Of a DNA stretch of 64,000 bases, positions 1 to 9,541 are shown piece after piece. Within the stretch, counting starts at the first letter, position 1. Each line of letters opens with the position of its first letter. Source of the stretch: Corallococcus interemptor (GTDB lineage Bacteria; Myxococcota; Myxococcia; Myxococcales; Myxococcaceae). Both the position numbers and the translations under genes were made by a program. The DNA is taken from positions 1-64,000 of the forward strand of contig NZ_RAWM01000017.1 of the NCBI RefSeq assembly GCF_003668875.1, written 5' to 3'. The notes beneath the pieces were generated by a model, which saw only the letters and a program-made list of their open reading frames with translations, was not told the DNA's origin and did not search any database.

Positions 1-50
1 CCGCGTTGCCATTCCCGTCCCCCGCCGCCCCACGCACCTCCTGGCGGCGG

Positions 51-1961
51 CTAGACGTTAACGGTGCCGTCCGACATCTGGCCGAAGCCGGGGTGGGCGG
101 TGACGTGCAGCACCTGCGTGAGCGTGCCCAGGTGCTTGAGCATGCGGGCCACGAGGGGCAGCTTCGCCTCGTCCACGCCCGTCAGCACGTCGTCCAGGAG
201 GAAGGGGCGCTTCACCCGGGCGCACGTCTTCTCCACCACCGTCAGGCGCAGCGCCAGGTAGTAGAGGTCGATGTCCTTCGGGGACAGCTCCCCCACCGGG
301 ATGCGCTTGTTCGGCGCGAGCAGGAAGGCGTTGCCCTCGCGGTCCCACTCCACGCCCTGGTAGCGCTTGTCCGTGAGCGCGGTGAGGTACTGCACGCAGC
401 GGTCCTTCAAGAGCGCCTGCACCGACAGCATGTCCAGCGTGAGCACGTCCGCGGCCTGCGACAGCACCAGGGGGGACGGGTCCTCCAGCGGATCCACCGG
501 CACCGGCGCCTGGCCGGGGGCCGCGGCCACCTGCACCGGGGGCGCCTTCGCCAGCGCGATGGACTCCTTCAGCCGGGACAGCTCCCGCTCCACCTCGCGC
601 AGGTCGCGCACGTAGGTGCCCTTGGCGGACAGCTCCGCGTTGAGCTCCTCCTGCTGCGCGCGCAGCTCCTGCCCGTCGCGGAGGGCGGCCTGGTACTCGG
701 CGGAGGACTCGTACTCCTCCAGCTGCGTCTGCAGCTCCCCCAGCCGGATGCCGAGCAGGTCCTTCTGCTCCAGCGCGGCGGGGATCTCCGTGTAGTCCTC
801 CAGGTTCAGCGCCTTGACGGCCATGCGCACGGGCGCGTCCTCGAGCTCGAACTCGTCGAGGATCTTCTTCTGCCGCGCGTCCTTGCGGTTGTCCTTGGAG
901 CCCTTGCGCGTGGCGTGCTGCAGGTCGTCCACGTAGCGCAGCGCCAGCCACGCGGCCGTGCCGAAGGCGGGGATGTTGATCAGCGCCAGGTAGCGCCACA
1001 TGGGCTGCGCCGCGACGATGCCCAGGCCCACGCTCAGGCCCATGAAGAGCACGCCCGCGCCCAGGCCGCCCCAGAAGGCGCGGTTCTGCGTGAGGGGCGG
1101 CACCTTCAGCGACGCGTCCTCCTGCTCCGGATCCCGGTCCGTCTCCAGCCGCGCCAGCGCCTCGTCCCGCCGCGCCACCGCCTTCGGGTAGCGCTTCACG
1201 CGCGTGAGGATGTCCAGCGGCAGCCCCAGGGACTCCGGAGAGGGCGCCGCGCGCCACGCGGTCTCCGCGTCCGCGATGGCGGCCTTGAGCCCCTCACCGC
1301 CCTTGAGCTTCGAGTCCGCCTCGAAGATGAGCGACGCCAGCTCGTCCACCTTGAACTGGAGCTGATCCACCGCCCTCGCGGTGACGAGCTCCTTCTCCAG
1401 CGCCTTCACCTTCGCCTCGGCCGCCGGGATGTCCTCCGCCGGCAGCACCTGGGTGGCGGCCGCCAGCGACGGCGTGGCCCCGGAGGCCTTCGCGCCCGCG
1501 GCCGCCGCGGCCTTCGCCACGCTCTTGCGGGGCCGGCGCGACGGCAGCATCACCAGCTGGAGGCAGTACACCTGTTCGAAGGTGGTGCGCGGAGGCAGGC
1601 CCGCCTGGCCGCGCAGGTACTGGTTGATCTCCGAGACGTCCGTGGACACCAGCTCCGGCTGGCTGGTGGCGGGATTGAGCCGGTGCAGCGATCCGGAACC
1701 GCCCAGCTCGCGCAACACCCGGTACGTCATTCCGTCCTGGCCCACGAACGTCAGCGCGGCCTTGCCCGAGCGCCCCGCCGAGCCCACCAGGCTCGCGTCT
1801 CCGCCCCGGCCGTCCGCGAACAGCAGCGACAGCACCACGTTGCCCAGGGGCAGCACGTCCGCCGTGGGCGGCTTGAGGATGAGGTACCCGGTCTTCAGCG
1901 GGAAGCGTCCGGCGGGAGAGAACCCGCGGACGTTCTGGATGGCGACCTCGACGAAGTGCAT
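51..1961 (-). CDS. SMC/RecN-like coiled-coil membrane protein lacking a recognisable P-loop
   Basis: A 636-residue protein laid out like a RecF/SMC/YhaN-type ATPase. The N-terminus (1-50) has the usual beta-strand start (MHFVEVAIQNVRGF). Alanine-rich and coiled-coil-like stretches lie at about 150-280 and 360-500. The C-terminus has a Walker B/D-loop-like motif LLDDVLTGVD at 588-597, followed by a switch-His-like HVTAHPG. Where the P-loop should be (about 31-45) it reads PPTADVLPLGN, with no GxxxxGK[ST]; GSAGRSGKA at 60-68 is spaced wrongly for one. Two hydrophobic segments at about 296-318 and 322-343 predict a membrane hairpin inside the coiled coil. The family resemblance is inference from architecture. 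Function is unknown: it could be a non-hydrolysing SMC relative or a scaffold. It is the last gene before the window edge and is separated from rplS by a terminator. Confidence 0.75.
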   Translation of the reverse strand: MHFVEVAIQNVRGFSPAGRFPLKTGYLILKPPTADVLPLGNVVLSLLFADGRGGDASLVGSAGRSGKAALTFVGQDGMTYRVLRELGGSGSLHRLNPATSQPELVSTDVSEINQYLRGQAGLPPRTTFEQVYCLQLVMLPSRRPRKSVAKAAAAAGAKASGATPSLAAATQVLPAEDIPAAEAKVKALEKELVTARAVDQLQFKVDELASLIFEADSKLKGGEGLKAAIADAETAWRAAPSPESLGLPLDILTRVKRYPKAVARRDEALARLETDRDPEQEDASLKVPPLTQNRAFWGGLGAGVLFMGLSVGLGIVAAQPMWRYLALINIPAFGTAAWLALRYVDDLQHATRKGSKDNRKDARQKKILDEFELEDAPVRMAVKALNLEDYTEIPAALEQKDLLGIRLGELQTQLEEYESSAEYQAALRDGQELRAQQEELNAELSAKGTYVRDLREVERELSRLKESIALAKAPPVQVAAAPGQAPVPVDPLEDPSPLVLSQAADVLTLDMLSVQALLKDRCVQYLTALTDKRYQGVEWDREGNAFLLAPNKRIPVGELSPKDIDLYYLALRLTVVEKTCARVKRPFLLDDVLTGVDEAKLPLVARMLKHLGTLTQVLHVTAHPGFGQMSDGTVNV

Positions 1962-1985
1962 GGCGCGCGCAGTCTAGCCTGAACG

Positions 1986-2017
1986 AAAAAAGGAGCGTCC
2001 AGTGAAGGACGCTCCTT
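1986..2017 (-). terminator. Rho-independent terminator of the rpsP-rplS operon
   Basis: A perfect 11-bp stem (AAGGAGCGTCC at 1990-2000 with GGACGCTCCTT at 2007-2017) has a 6-base loop. Read on the minus strand it is followed at once by a T run (complement of the A run 1986-1991). It lies about 45 bp past the rplS stop. A second GC hairpin at 2024-2042 sits between the two. Confidence 0.85.
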
Positions 2018-2062
2018 CTCTCACGCGGCCGCGAAGGCCGCGAGAGGGTTTCTGCGGACCTA

Positions 2063-2461
2063 CTAGCCCTGAGCGGCGGCGGCCTTGGCGGCCTTGGCGG
2101 CGGCCCTCTCAGGATCCACCTGCACGTCCACGCGCGAGGCCTTGCCCTTCAGCTCGCGGAGGTAGAACAGGCGCTTGCGGTTCACGTCGCCGCGGGTGAG
2201 GACTTCGATCTTCTCGTAGCGCGGGCTGTGGATGGGGAAGATGCGCTCCACGCCGACGCCGAAGGACATCTTGCGCACCGTGAAGGTCGCGCGGTTCGTG
2301 CCCTTGGTCTTGCGGATGACCACGCCCTCGAAGGCCTGCACGCGCTCCTTCTCGCCTTCCTTGACCTTCCAGTGGACGCGAACGGAATCACCCGTGCGGA
2401 ACGCGGTGATGTCCTTGCGCAGGAACTTGTTTTCGACGTGCTCGATGAGGCTGCGGCGCAT
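2063..2461 (-). CDS. rplS: 50S ribosomal protein L19
   Basis: Large-subunit protein at the 30S-50S interface. The 132-residue product carries the L19 core, including [16 protein letters not shown] and the motif [18 protein letters not shown], and a short Ala/Lys-rich tail beyond the usual roughly 115 residues. The ATG at 2461 was chosen because GGAG sits six bases upstream; a TTG four codons earlier has no such site. It is the last gene of the rpsP-khpA-rimM-trmD-rplS operon, separated from trmD by about 120 bp and followed by a strong terminator. Confidence 0.97.
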   Translation of the reverse strand: MRRSLIEHVENKFLRKDITAFRTGDSVRVHWKVKEGEKERVQAFEGVVIRKTKGTNRATFTVRKMSFGVGVERIFPIHSPRYEKIEVLTRGDVNRKRLFYLRELKGKASRVDVQVDPERAAAKAAKAAAAQG

Positions 2462-2579
2462 GACGGACTCCAAAAGCGGAACTTGACGCGTAGGACGCGT
2501 GGAAAAGAGCGGGCCGTCCTAGCAGAGTCAGCCGGGACGAACAAGCCTGCAACGAAGTGTTCCGCGAGAACACGCAGGG

Positions 2580-3317
2580 TTACAACGCTTCTTCTTCCCT
2601 GGCGAGCAGTTTCTGATCCGCTTTGCCGAACGTCAGCCGCGCGAACAGGTCCGGCCGCCGCTCCTGCGTGAGCTTGATGGCCTTCCACCGGCGCCACCGG
2701 GCAATGCGGGCGTGATCGCCGGACTGGAGGACGGCCGGCACCTCGGCCCCGCGGAAGACAGGCGGCCGGGTGTAGTGCGGGTGCTCCAGCAGGCCTTCCT
2801 CGAAGCTCTCCGCCACCGAGGACGCCTCGTTGCCCAGGACGCCCGGCACCAGCCGCGCCACGGCGTCCACCACCGCCATGGCGGCCACTTCCCCGCCCGT
2901 GAGGACGAAGTCGCCCAGGGACAGCTCGCCATCCAGGAAGGGCATCACCCGCTCGTCCACGCCTTCGTACCGGCCGCAGACGAGGATCAGCCCGGCCTCA
3001 TGCCGGACCAGCTCGCGAGCCGTCGCCTGCGTGAACGTGGGACCCCGGGGGCTCATCAAGAGCGCCTTCGCCCCGGGCAGGCGCGCCCGGGCGGCCTCGA
3101 TGGCGGCCACCAGGGGCTCGGGCTTCATCACCATGCCGGCGCCGCCGCCGTAGGGCGCGTCGTCGGTGACGCGGTGCTTGCCCTCGGCGTACTCGCGCAC
3201 GTCGGTGATCGTGACGGAGAGCAGCCCCTTCTCCTGGGCCTTCCCGAGGATGCTCGCGCCCAGGTAGCCGGACACCATCCCGGGGAACAGGGTGAGCAGC
3301 TCCACGCGGTAGCTCAC
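2580..3317 (-). CDS. trmD: tRNA (guanine-37-N1)-methyltransferase
   Basis: Methylates G37 of tRNAs that have G36, using SAM, which prevents +1 frameshifting. The 245-residue length is typical. Family motifs are visible: [17 protein letters not shown] (about 52-68), [11 protein letters not shown] (about 114-124) and the trefoil-knot SAM-binding loop [11 protein letters not shown] (about 134-144), then LEHPHYTRP. Its ATG overlaps the rimM stop by four bases (ATGA), so the two are translationally coupled. Confidence 0.97.
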   Translation of the reverse strand: MSYRVELLTLFPGMVSGYLGASILGKAQEKGLLSVTITDVREYAEGKHRVTDDAPYGGGAGMVMKPEPLVAAIEAARARLPGAKALLMSPRGPTFTQATARELVRHEAGLILVCGRYEGVDERVMPFLDGELSLGDFVLTGGEVAAMAVVDAVARLVPGVLGNEASSVAESFEEGLLEHPHYTRPPVFRGAEVPAVLQSGDHARIARWRRWKAIKLTQERRPDLFARLTFGKADQKLLAREEEAL

Positions 3318-3865
3318 CCGCCGTCTCCAGACTTCCCTGGCGAATCGTCCGCCTCCAGGTACTCCGGAGGCCGGATGACGATGCGCCCCGCGGGGACGTC
3401 CACCGCCGGCACGAACTCATCCGCGAAGGGCACCACCAGCTCCGGCCGGCCCTTCGCGCGGATCACCAGGTTGGGCACTTCACCGGTGGCCCAGACCTCC
3501 TCCACCGTGCCCAGGGGGGCGCCCTTTTCGTCCACGGCGGTCAGCCCCACGAGGTCGCCCTGGAAGAACTCGCCTTCTTCAGGCGGCTCCAGGTCCTCGC
3601 GGTAGACGAACACCTTCGCGCCCACCAGCGCCTCGGCGGCCGTGCGGGACTCGATGCCCTCGAAGCCCACGAGGTCTTCCTTGTTCGCCGGGCGGAAGGA
3701 CTCCACGGCGTACTCGCGCTCCTCGCCGGAGCGCAGGCGCAGCCAGACGCGCTCGACGGTGCCGAGCGTCTCCGAGGCGGGGTCGAACGCACGGACCGCC
3801 ACCTCGCCACGCAGCCCGTGCGCACGGGCCACGTAGCCCAGCTCCAGACAATCCTGCGCGCTCAC
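3314..3865 (-). CDS. rimM: 16S rRNA processing protein RimM
   Basis: Ribosome maturation factor that assists assembly of the 30S head around ribosomal protein S19. The 183 residues comprise the N-terminal RimM domain ([19 protein letters not shown] at about 8-26) and a C-terminal PRC-barrel (about 100-170, with [18 protein letters not shown] and the VPFADEFV segment). It overlaps khpA upstream and trmD downstream by four bases each. Confidence 0.96.
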   Translation of the reverse strand: MSAQDCLELGYVARAHGLRGEVAVRAFDPASETLGTVERVWLRLRSGEEREYAVESFRPANKEDLVGFEGIESRTAAEALVGAKVFVYREDLEPPEEGEFFQGDLVGLTAVDEKGAPLGTVEEVWATGEVPNLVIRAKGRPELVVPFADEFVPAVDVPAGRIVIRPPEYLEADDSPGKSGDGG

Positions 3866-4146
3866 CGCGCGGCGTCCGGAGCAGGCGCCGCCGGGGGAGA
3901 ACCCGGAGCGCGCCGGTCATCGAGAATCTCCAGGCGGACCTTCTGGCCCTGCTTCTGGGCGGCGGCGTTGATCAGCGTCCGGAGGGCGTTCACGGTGCGC
4001 CCATCACGGCCGATGACCTTGCCAACGTCCTCGGGGGCGACCTTCAGCTCATAGAGCTGGCCGCCATCCGCCTCGGAGATGCGCAAAGTGACCTGGTCGG
4101 GTTGATCAACCAGGGCCTTCGCCAGATACGTGAGCAGCGGCTCCAC
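3862..4146 (-). CDS. khpA: KH-domain RNA-binding protein KhpA (YlqC)
   Basis: A 94-residue single KH-domain protein. The GxxG loop is GRDG at 46-49 within VGKVIGRDGRTVNALR, flanked by the expected strands and helices. In other bacteria KhpA binds RNA and pairs with KhpB/Jag. It lies between rpsP and rimM as in many genomes, which supports a role in ribosome biogenesis or RNA metabolism. Its stop overlaps the rimM start; rpsP is 23 bp upstream. The last 20 residues are Pro/Ala-rich and probably disordered. Confidence 0.93.
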   Translation of the reverse strand: MEPLLTYLAKALVDQPDQVTLRISEADGGQLYELKVAPEDVGKVIGRDGRTVNALRTLINAAAQKQGQKVRLEILDDRRAPGSPPAAPAPDAAR

Positions 4147-4169
4147 GTCTTGTCCAGACGGGGGCGTGC

Positions 4170-4430
4170 TCAGGCGGTGGTCGCCGGGGCCTGCTTCTTC
4201 GCCGTCTTGATCAGGTCCGCGACCGTCTCGGAGGGCAGCGCGCCGCTCTTCAGCCAGTAGTTCAGCCGCTCCTCGTTGAACTGCACCTTCGCGGGGCTGT
4301 GGTTGGGGTCGTAGGAACCGACCTGCTCCAGGAACTTGCCGTCGCGCGGGCTGCGCGAGTCGGTGGCAACCACGTGGTAGTACGGCATCTTCTTGGCGCC
4401 CGCGCGGGCAAGACGGAGGACAACGGCCAT
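4170..4430 (-). CDS. rpsP: 30S ribosomal protein S16
   Basis: Small-subunit assembly protein of 86 residues, the usual size. It begins MAVVLRLARAGAKKMPYYHVVATDSR and has the conserved GKFLEQVGSYDP segment. It is the first gene of the ribosome-maturation operon. A GGAG site lies about seven bases before the ATG. A promoter with a perfect TTGACA lies upstream. Confidence 0.97.
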   Translation of the reverse strand: MAVVLRLARAGAKKMPYYHVVATDSRSPRDGKFLEQVGSYDPNHSPAKVQFNEERLNYWLKSGALPSETVADLIKTAKKQAPATTA

Positions 4431-4483
4431 GGAACGCTCCAGCGAAATCGTGTGACTTCTACGGTAACAGTGCGGAGGGCGCG

Positions 4484-4513
4484 CTCTTAGCGCCCTGCTG
4501 ACTGGATTGTCAA
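4484..4513 (-). promoter_or_regulatory. Candidate sigma-70-type promoter for the rpsP operon
   Basis: On the minus strand a perfect TTGACA (complement of 4508-4513) is followed, 17-18 bases later, by TAAGAG/CTAAGA as a weak -10 (4484-4490). This lies about 55 bp before the rpsP ATG, in the gap after rlmN. A 7-bp GC hairpin (4476-4496) overlaps it. Confidence 0.45.
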
Positions 4514-4532
4514 GGAAGCTCGGGTGCTTATG

Positions 4533-5666
4533 TCACACCGGGGCTTCAGCGGCCGTCTCGTCGCGATTGGCGAGCTGGCCACAGGCCCCGGCGATGTCCC
4601 GGCCCCGGTTCTTCCGGATGTATGCCGCGACGTGGGCCTCGGCAAGGATGGCCCGGAACTCCTCGGCCCGCTGCTCGCCGGTCGTCTGGAACCCCAGGCC
4701 AGGGTTCTCGTTGTAGGGAATCAGGTTCACCTTCGCCGGGATGTCGCGCAAGAGCTCCTTCAGCCGGTGCGCGTCCTCGTCGGTGTCGTTGAACCCTTTG
4801 AGCAGCACGTACTCGAAGGTGATGCGGCGGCCCTGGCGCAGGGGGAACTTGCGGCAGGCATCCAGCAGCGCCTGGATGTTCCACTTGCGGTTGACCGGCA
4901 TCGTCTTGCTGCGCTGCTCGTCCGTGCTGGCGTTGAGCGAGATGGCCAGCTTGACGTCCGTCTCCTGGCCGAAGCGCTCGATCATGGGCACCAGGCCCAC
5001 GGTGGAGACGGTGATGTGCCGGTGGCTGAAGTTGGGCCCCTCCTCCGACTGGAGGATGGAGAGCGCCGTCTTGAGGTTCTCGAAGTTGTGGAGCGGCTCG
5101 CCCATGCCCATGAACACCAGGTTCGTGAGCGGACGCAGCGTCTCCAGGCCCTCGTTGGCGCGCACCTCGCGGTTGACCGCGTGGACCTGGGCGACAATCT
5201 CGCCGGGCGTGAGGTTGCGCTTCAGGCCCAGCGTGCCCGTCATGCAGAACGAGCAGGCCATGGCGCAGCCCACCTGCGTGGACACGCAGAGCGTCTTGCG
5301 GTCCTCCGCGGGCATGTAGACGGACTCGATGAAGCGCCCGTCGCGCGTCTTGAAGCGGTACTTGATGGTGCCGTCGACGCTGCGCTGCTCCAGGTCCTTC
5401 ACCAGCGGGACGATCTCCGCCTTGACCTTGAGCTTCTCGCGCAGGGCCTTGGACAGGTCCGTCATCTCGTCGAACGAGGTGGCGCCGCGCTGGTGCAGCC
5501 AGCGGTAGAGCTGCGCCGCGCGGAACGGGCGCTCGCCCAGCTGCTCGCTCAGGAACAGCGCCAGCTTCTCGCGCGACAGGCTGGCCACGTCGACCAGCTT
5601 CGCGGGGGCCGGCACCGGCAGGGGCTCGGTGACTGGGAGGGCTGTGGCGGTAGGCTCGGACATCAT
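4533..5666 (-). CDS. rlmN: Dual-specificity 23S rRNA/tRNA (adenine-C2)-methyltransferase RlmN
   Basis: Radical-SAM enzyme that methylates C2 of A2503 in 23S rRNA and A37 of some tRNAs. Of 377 residues, the first 30 are a Pro/Ala/Val-rich extension. The [4Fe-4S] triad is C134, C138 and C141 in CAMACSFC (CxxxCxxC), and the mechanistic C-terminal cysteine is C362 in GACGQL. MGMGEPLHNFENL and the SLNAS segment fit the family. Two ATGs occur in tandem at the start. It lies just upstream of rpsP on the same strand but is separated by a promoter-like gap of about 100 bp. Confidence 0.96.
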   Translation of the reverse strand: MMSEPTATALPVTEPLPVPAPAKLVDVASLSREKLALFLSEQLGERPFRAAQLYRWLHQRGATSFDEMTDLSKALREKLKVKAEIVPLVKDLEQRSVDGTIKYRFKTRDGRFIESVYMPAEDRKTLCVSTQVGCAMACSFCMTGTLGLKRNLTPGEIVAQVHAVNREVRANEGLETLRPLTNLVFMGMGEPLHNFENLKTALSILQSEEGPNFSHRHITVSTVGLVPMIERFGQETDVKLAISLNASTDEQRSKTMPVNRKWNIQALLDACRKFPLRQGRRITFEYVLLKGFNDTDEDAHRLKELLRDIPAKVNLIPYNENPGLGFQTTGEQRAEEFRAILAEAHVAAYIRKNRGRDIAGACGQLANRDETAAEAPV

Positions 5667-5751
5667 TCAGTCGGGGCTAACGGAGGGCAACGGGGCGTGC
5701 TTCCCACAAGAAGGCACGGCAAGTCAAAGGAGTGCCCGCCCCCTTCCCTGC

Positions 5752-6564
5752 CTACTTCGAGTCGTGGTGCTCGGCGACGCCGCGCTTCCAGTAGCCCGTC
5801 ACCCGCATCCAGTTCTTGTTCAGACCGCGCTCGGCCACCAGGTGTTCCCGGATGGGCTTGAGCGACGTGGCCTCGCCCGCCACGAACACGAACCCATCCC
5901 CGGAGGGCTGGGTCCAGGCGCGCAGGGCGTCCTCCAGGTGCTTCGTGGTGCCGGCCTCCGCGCCGCCCCGGTGCAGCCAGGTGACCTTCAAGTCCGCCCT
6001 GCTGGTGAGGGGCTGCTCCTCCGCCGCGTCCGCGACCTCGATGAACGCGAACGCGCGCTTGCCCGCCGGCAGCTCCTCCAGGCGCCGAGCGATGGCCGGC
6101 AGCGCGCTCTGGTCCCCGGCCAGGAGGTACCAGTCGAAGTCGTCCGCCACGTCGTGCGTGCTGCGCGGACCCCCGATGCCCATGAAGTCGCCGGGCTTCG
6201 CCTGCGCGGCCCACGACGCTGCGGGGCCTTCCCCATGCAGCACGAAGTCGATGTCCAGCTCGTTCGCCTTCGGGTCGAAGCGGCGCGGCGTGTAGTCGCG
6301 CGATGCGGGCTTCTCCAGCCCCTCCGGCATGGACAGGCCATTGGGCCCCACCACCGGCATGTCCGGCTTCTTCACGCCGGGCCTGGCGAAGAAGCACTTC
6401 ACGTGATCATCCGCGCCAGGGGACGTGAAGCCCTCCAGCTCCGGGCCCCCCAGCGTGATGCGGACCATGTGCGGCGACAGCCGCGTCACGCGCAGGACCT
6501 CCAGCAACCGCAACTTCACCGGGAACGGCCCCCGCCGGGCCACGCGCTCTGAATCGCCACTCAT
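5752..6564 (-). CDS. Siderophore-interacting FAD-binding protein (ViuB/SIP family)
   Basis: A flavin reductase of the SIP family, which releases iron from ferric siderophores in the cytoplasm by NAD(P)H-dependent reduction. The 270 residues show the FAD-binding RDYTPRRFD, the phosphate-contacting stretch HGEGPAASWAAQAKPGD, and the C-terminal NAD(P)-binding pieces FVFVAGEATSLKPIREHL and GYWKRG typical of SIP proteins. The ATG at 6564 is preceded by GGAAG at five bases; upstream in-frame codons run through the operator. A Fur-box-like dyad lies 15 bp upstream, so iron repression is likely. It is a single-gene unit with no siderophore synthesis or uptake genes beside it. Confidence 0.88.
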   Translation of the reverse strand: MSGDSERVARRGPFPVKLRLLEVLRVTRLSPHMVRITLGGPELEGFTSPGADDHVKCFFARPGVKKPDMPVVGPNGLSMPEGLEKPASRDYTPRRFDPKANELDIDFVLHGEGPAASWAAQAKPGDFMGIGGPRSTHDVADDFDWYLLAGDQSALPAIARRLEELPAGKRAFAFIEVADAAEEQPLTSRADLKVTWLHRGGAEAGTTKHLEDALRAWTQPSGDGFVFVAGEATSLKPIREHLVAERGLNKNWMRVTGYWKRGVAEHHDSK

Positions 6565-6579
6565 GCGTGCTTCCTTGCC

Positions 6580-6598
6580 GATAGTGATTTGCATTATC
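6580..6598 (-). promoter_or_regulatory. Fur-box-like operator upstream of the SIP gene
   Basis: GATAGTGATTTGCATTATC matches 15 of 19 positions of the classical Fur box GATAATGATAATCATTATC. It stands out as AT-rich in a high-GC window and sits 15 bp before the start codon of a siderophore-reductase gene. The function is inferred from the consensus and the neighbour. Confidence 0.7.
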
Positions 6599-6640
6599 GC
6601 TAGCAAGGAGCGCCGGCGAGGGCAAGGCCGGCGAGCTTCG

Positions 6641-6691
6641 GAAAAGACGACGGCCCGGGTCCGCGCCGCGTGGGGCGTGGACACCGGGCCG
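6641..6691 (-). terminator. Terminator downstream of ndk
   Basis: CGGCCCGG (6651-6658) pairs perfectly with CCGGGCCG (6684-6691); GTCC/GGAC extends the stem inward past one bulge. Read on the minus strand the hairpin is followed by TCGTCTTTT (complement of 6642-6650). It lies about 25 bp past the ndk stop. Confidence 0.65.
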
Positions 6692-6714
6692 CTGTCACCA
6701 GGCGGAGAAGCAGC

Positions 6715-7137
6715 TCAGCCGTGGATTTCGGTCTCGCGGAAGAAGTACGCGACCTCGTTCTTCGCGTTCTCCAGGCTGTCCGAGCCGTGGACCGTGTTCG
6801 CGTCGATGCTCTGCGCGAAGTCCGCGCGGATGGTGCCCTTGTCGGCCTTCTTCGGGTCCGTGGCGCCCATCAGGTCGCGGTTCTTCTGGACGGCGTTCTC
6901 ACCCTCCAGGGCCATCAGGACCACCGGGCCGGAGATCATGAAGGACACCAGGTCCTTGAAGAACGGCCGGGCCTTGTGGACGGCGTAGAAGCCCTCGGCC
7001 TCCGCCTGGGACAGCTGCTGCCGGCGGATGGCGACGGGCTTCAGGCCCGCCTTCTCGAACCGGGCGATGATCTCGCCGACGTGGTTGTTCTTCACTCCGT
7101 CGGGCTTGATGATGGACAGCGTGCGCTCGATGGCCAT
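6715..7137 (-). CDS. ndk: Nucleoside diphosphate kinase
   Basis: Transfers the gamma phosphate of NTPs to NDPs through a phospho-histidine. The 140-residue length is standard. The active-site motif NTVHGSD places the catalytic histidine at H117, and K11 of IIKPDG contacts phosphate. GGAG lies nine bases before the ATG. It is the last gene of the TCA block, 42 bp after sucD, which supplies GTP/ATP by substrate-level phosphorylation. Confidence 0.98.
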   Translation of the reverse strand: MAIERTLSIIKPDGVKNNHVGEIIARFEKAGLKPVAIRRQQLSQAEAEGFYAVHKARPFFKDLVSFMISGPVVLMALEGENAVQKNRDLMGATDPKKADKGTIRADFAQSIDANTVHGSDSLENAKNEVAYFFRETEIHG

Positions 7138-7179
7138 GGTGTTTGGCTCCTCGTGTGTGGGTCGTGTGAAAGGTTCGGA

Positions 7180-8076
<897 letters not shown>

Positions 8077-8108
8077 GGCGATCTTTCAGGTAAGAGGGGG
8101 CGAAGGCC

Positions 8109-9269
8109 CTACTTGATGGCCGCCACGGCCTTCTCGGCCGCCTGGCGCAGGTTGTCCGCGGGGGTGATGGCGAGGCCCGAGTTGCGGAGCAGCTCCTTGC
8201 CCTGCTCCACGTTGGTGCCTTCCAGGCGCACGACGAGCGGGATCTTCAGCTGCACTTCCTTCGCCGCCGCGATGATGCCTTCCGCGATCACGTCACACTT
8301 CATGATGCCGCCGAAGATGTTGACGAGCACCGCCTTGACCTGCGGATCCGCGAGGATGAGCTTGAAGGCCGCCGTCACCTTCTCCTTGCTCGCGCCGCCG
8401 CCCACGTCCAGGAAGTTGGCCGGAGCGCCGCCCACCAGCTTGATGGTGTCCATGGTGGCCATGGCCAGGCCCGCGCCGTTCACCATGCAGCCGATGTTGC
8501 CGTCCAGCGCGATGTAGGCCAGGTCGTGCTCCTTGGCCTGCGTCTCGCGGGGCTCCTCTTCCGCCAGGTCGCGGTACTCCAAGAGCTCCTTGTGGCGGTA
8601 GAGCGCGTTCTCGTCGAAGGTCACCTTCGCGTCGAGCGCCACCACGCCGCCGCTCTTGCGGATGACCAGCGGGTTGATCTCCACCAGGGCCGCGTCCGTC
8701 TCCACGTACATCTTGTAGAGCGCGTTGCAGAACTGGACGAACTTGGTCACCGTGGGGCCCGTCAGGCCCAGCCCGAAGGCCAGCTCGCGGCCCTGGAAGT
8801 CCGCGAAGCCCACCGCGGGGTCCACGACGGCGCGGAGGATCTTCTCCGGGTGCTTCTCCGCCACTTCCTCAATCTCCACGCCGCCCTCGGTGGACGCCAT
8901 GAAGGTGATGCGGCTGGTGGCGCGGTCGAGCGTCACGCCCAGGTACAGCTCCTGGCCGATGTCGAGCCCTTCCTCGATGTAGACCTTGTTGACCTTCTGC
9001 CCTTCCGGGCCGGTCTGGATGGTCTTGAGCATCATGCCCAGCATGTTCTGGGTGAGCTCCTTGGCCTCCGCGGGGCTCTTGGCCAGCTTCACGCCGCCGC
9101 CCTTGCCGCGGCCGCCCGCGTGGATCTGCGCCTTCACGACGACGACCGGCGTGGCGAGTTCCTTCGCCGCGGCCTCCGCCTCGTTGGGAGAGAGCGCGAG
9201 GATGCCGCGCGGCGTGGGCACGCCATACTTCCGGAAGAGTTCCTTGCCCTGGTACTCGTGGATCTTCAT
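8109..9269 (-). CDS. sucC: Succinyl-CoA ligase, beta subunit
   Basis: ATP-grasp subunit of succinyl-CoA synthetase, 386 residues. It opens with [20 protein letters not shown], has the glycine-rich [13 protein letters not shown] (about 52-64) for nucleotide binding, and the C-terminal [16 protein letters not shown] segment at the subunit interface. GGAG is six bases before the ATG. A 272-bp gap separates it from sdhB, so it may have its own promoter; I see no convincing -35/-10 pair there. Confidence 0.98.
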   Translation of the reverse strand: MKIHEYQGKELFRKYGVPTPRGILALSPNEAEAAAKELATPVVVVKAQIHAGGRGKGGGVKLAKSPAEAKELTQNMLGMMLKTIQTGPEGQKVNKVYIEEGLDIGQELYLGVTLDRATSRITFMASTEGGVEIEEVAEKHPEKILRAVVDPAVGFADFQGRELAFGLGLTGPTVTKFVQFCNALYKMYVETDAALVEINPLVIRKSGGVVALDAKVTFDENALYRHKELLEYRDLAEEEPRETQAKEHDLAYIALDGNIGCMVNGAGLAMATMDTIKLVGGAPANFLDVGGGASKEKVTAAFKLILADPQVKAVLVNIFGGIMKCDVIAEGIIAAAKEVQLKIPLVVRLEGTNVEQGKELLRNSGLAITPADNLRQAAEKAVAAIK

Positions 9270-9541
9270 CGAAGCTCCGGGTGGGACGAGGGGAGACGAG
9301 GACCACCCCTACACGGGGCGTCAACGCGGGCCCTCATTGCGCAGAAAACGACGGATGGCAAGGCCGTTTGGCCTCCAGCGTCGCGACGGGACACAGGCTT
9401 CCGCCTCCAGGAATAACACCCGATGTCCGGGGGGATGAGGCGGGCTTCACCCTAACGGACGCGGCCCCGCCCGGCGCCCCGCTCGAAGGGGGCGCTGGCA
9501 CGAGGCCGCGAGGAAGCCAGGACGGCGTCAGGCGGGGCGGA

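Noticed and set aside
6..1982. 658-codon open frame on the plus strand
   Set aside because: It is antisense to the SMC-like gene, has an Arg/Gln/His/Leu-rich composition typical of high-GC shadow frames, and has no ribosome-binding site.
4476..4496. 7-bp GC hairpin after rlmN as a terminator
   Set aside because: It has no T run and overlaps the better-supported promoter for rpsP, so it is not called as a terminator.
4524..5861. Long plus-strand frame over rlmN
   Set aside because: Shadow of rlmN. Only the minus frame has family motifs (CxxxCxxC and the ACGQL cysteine).
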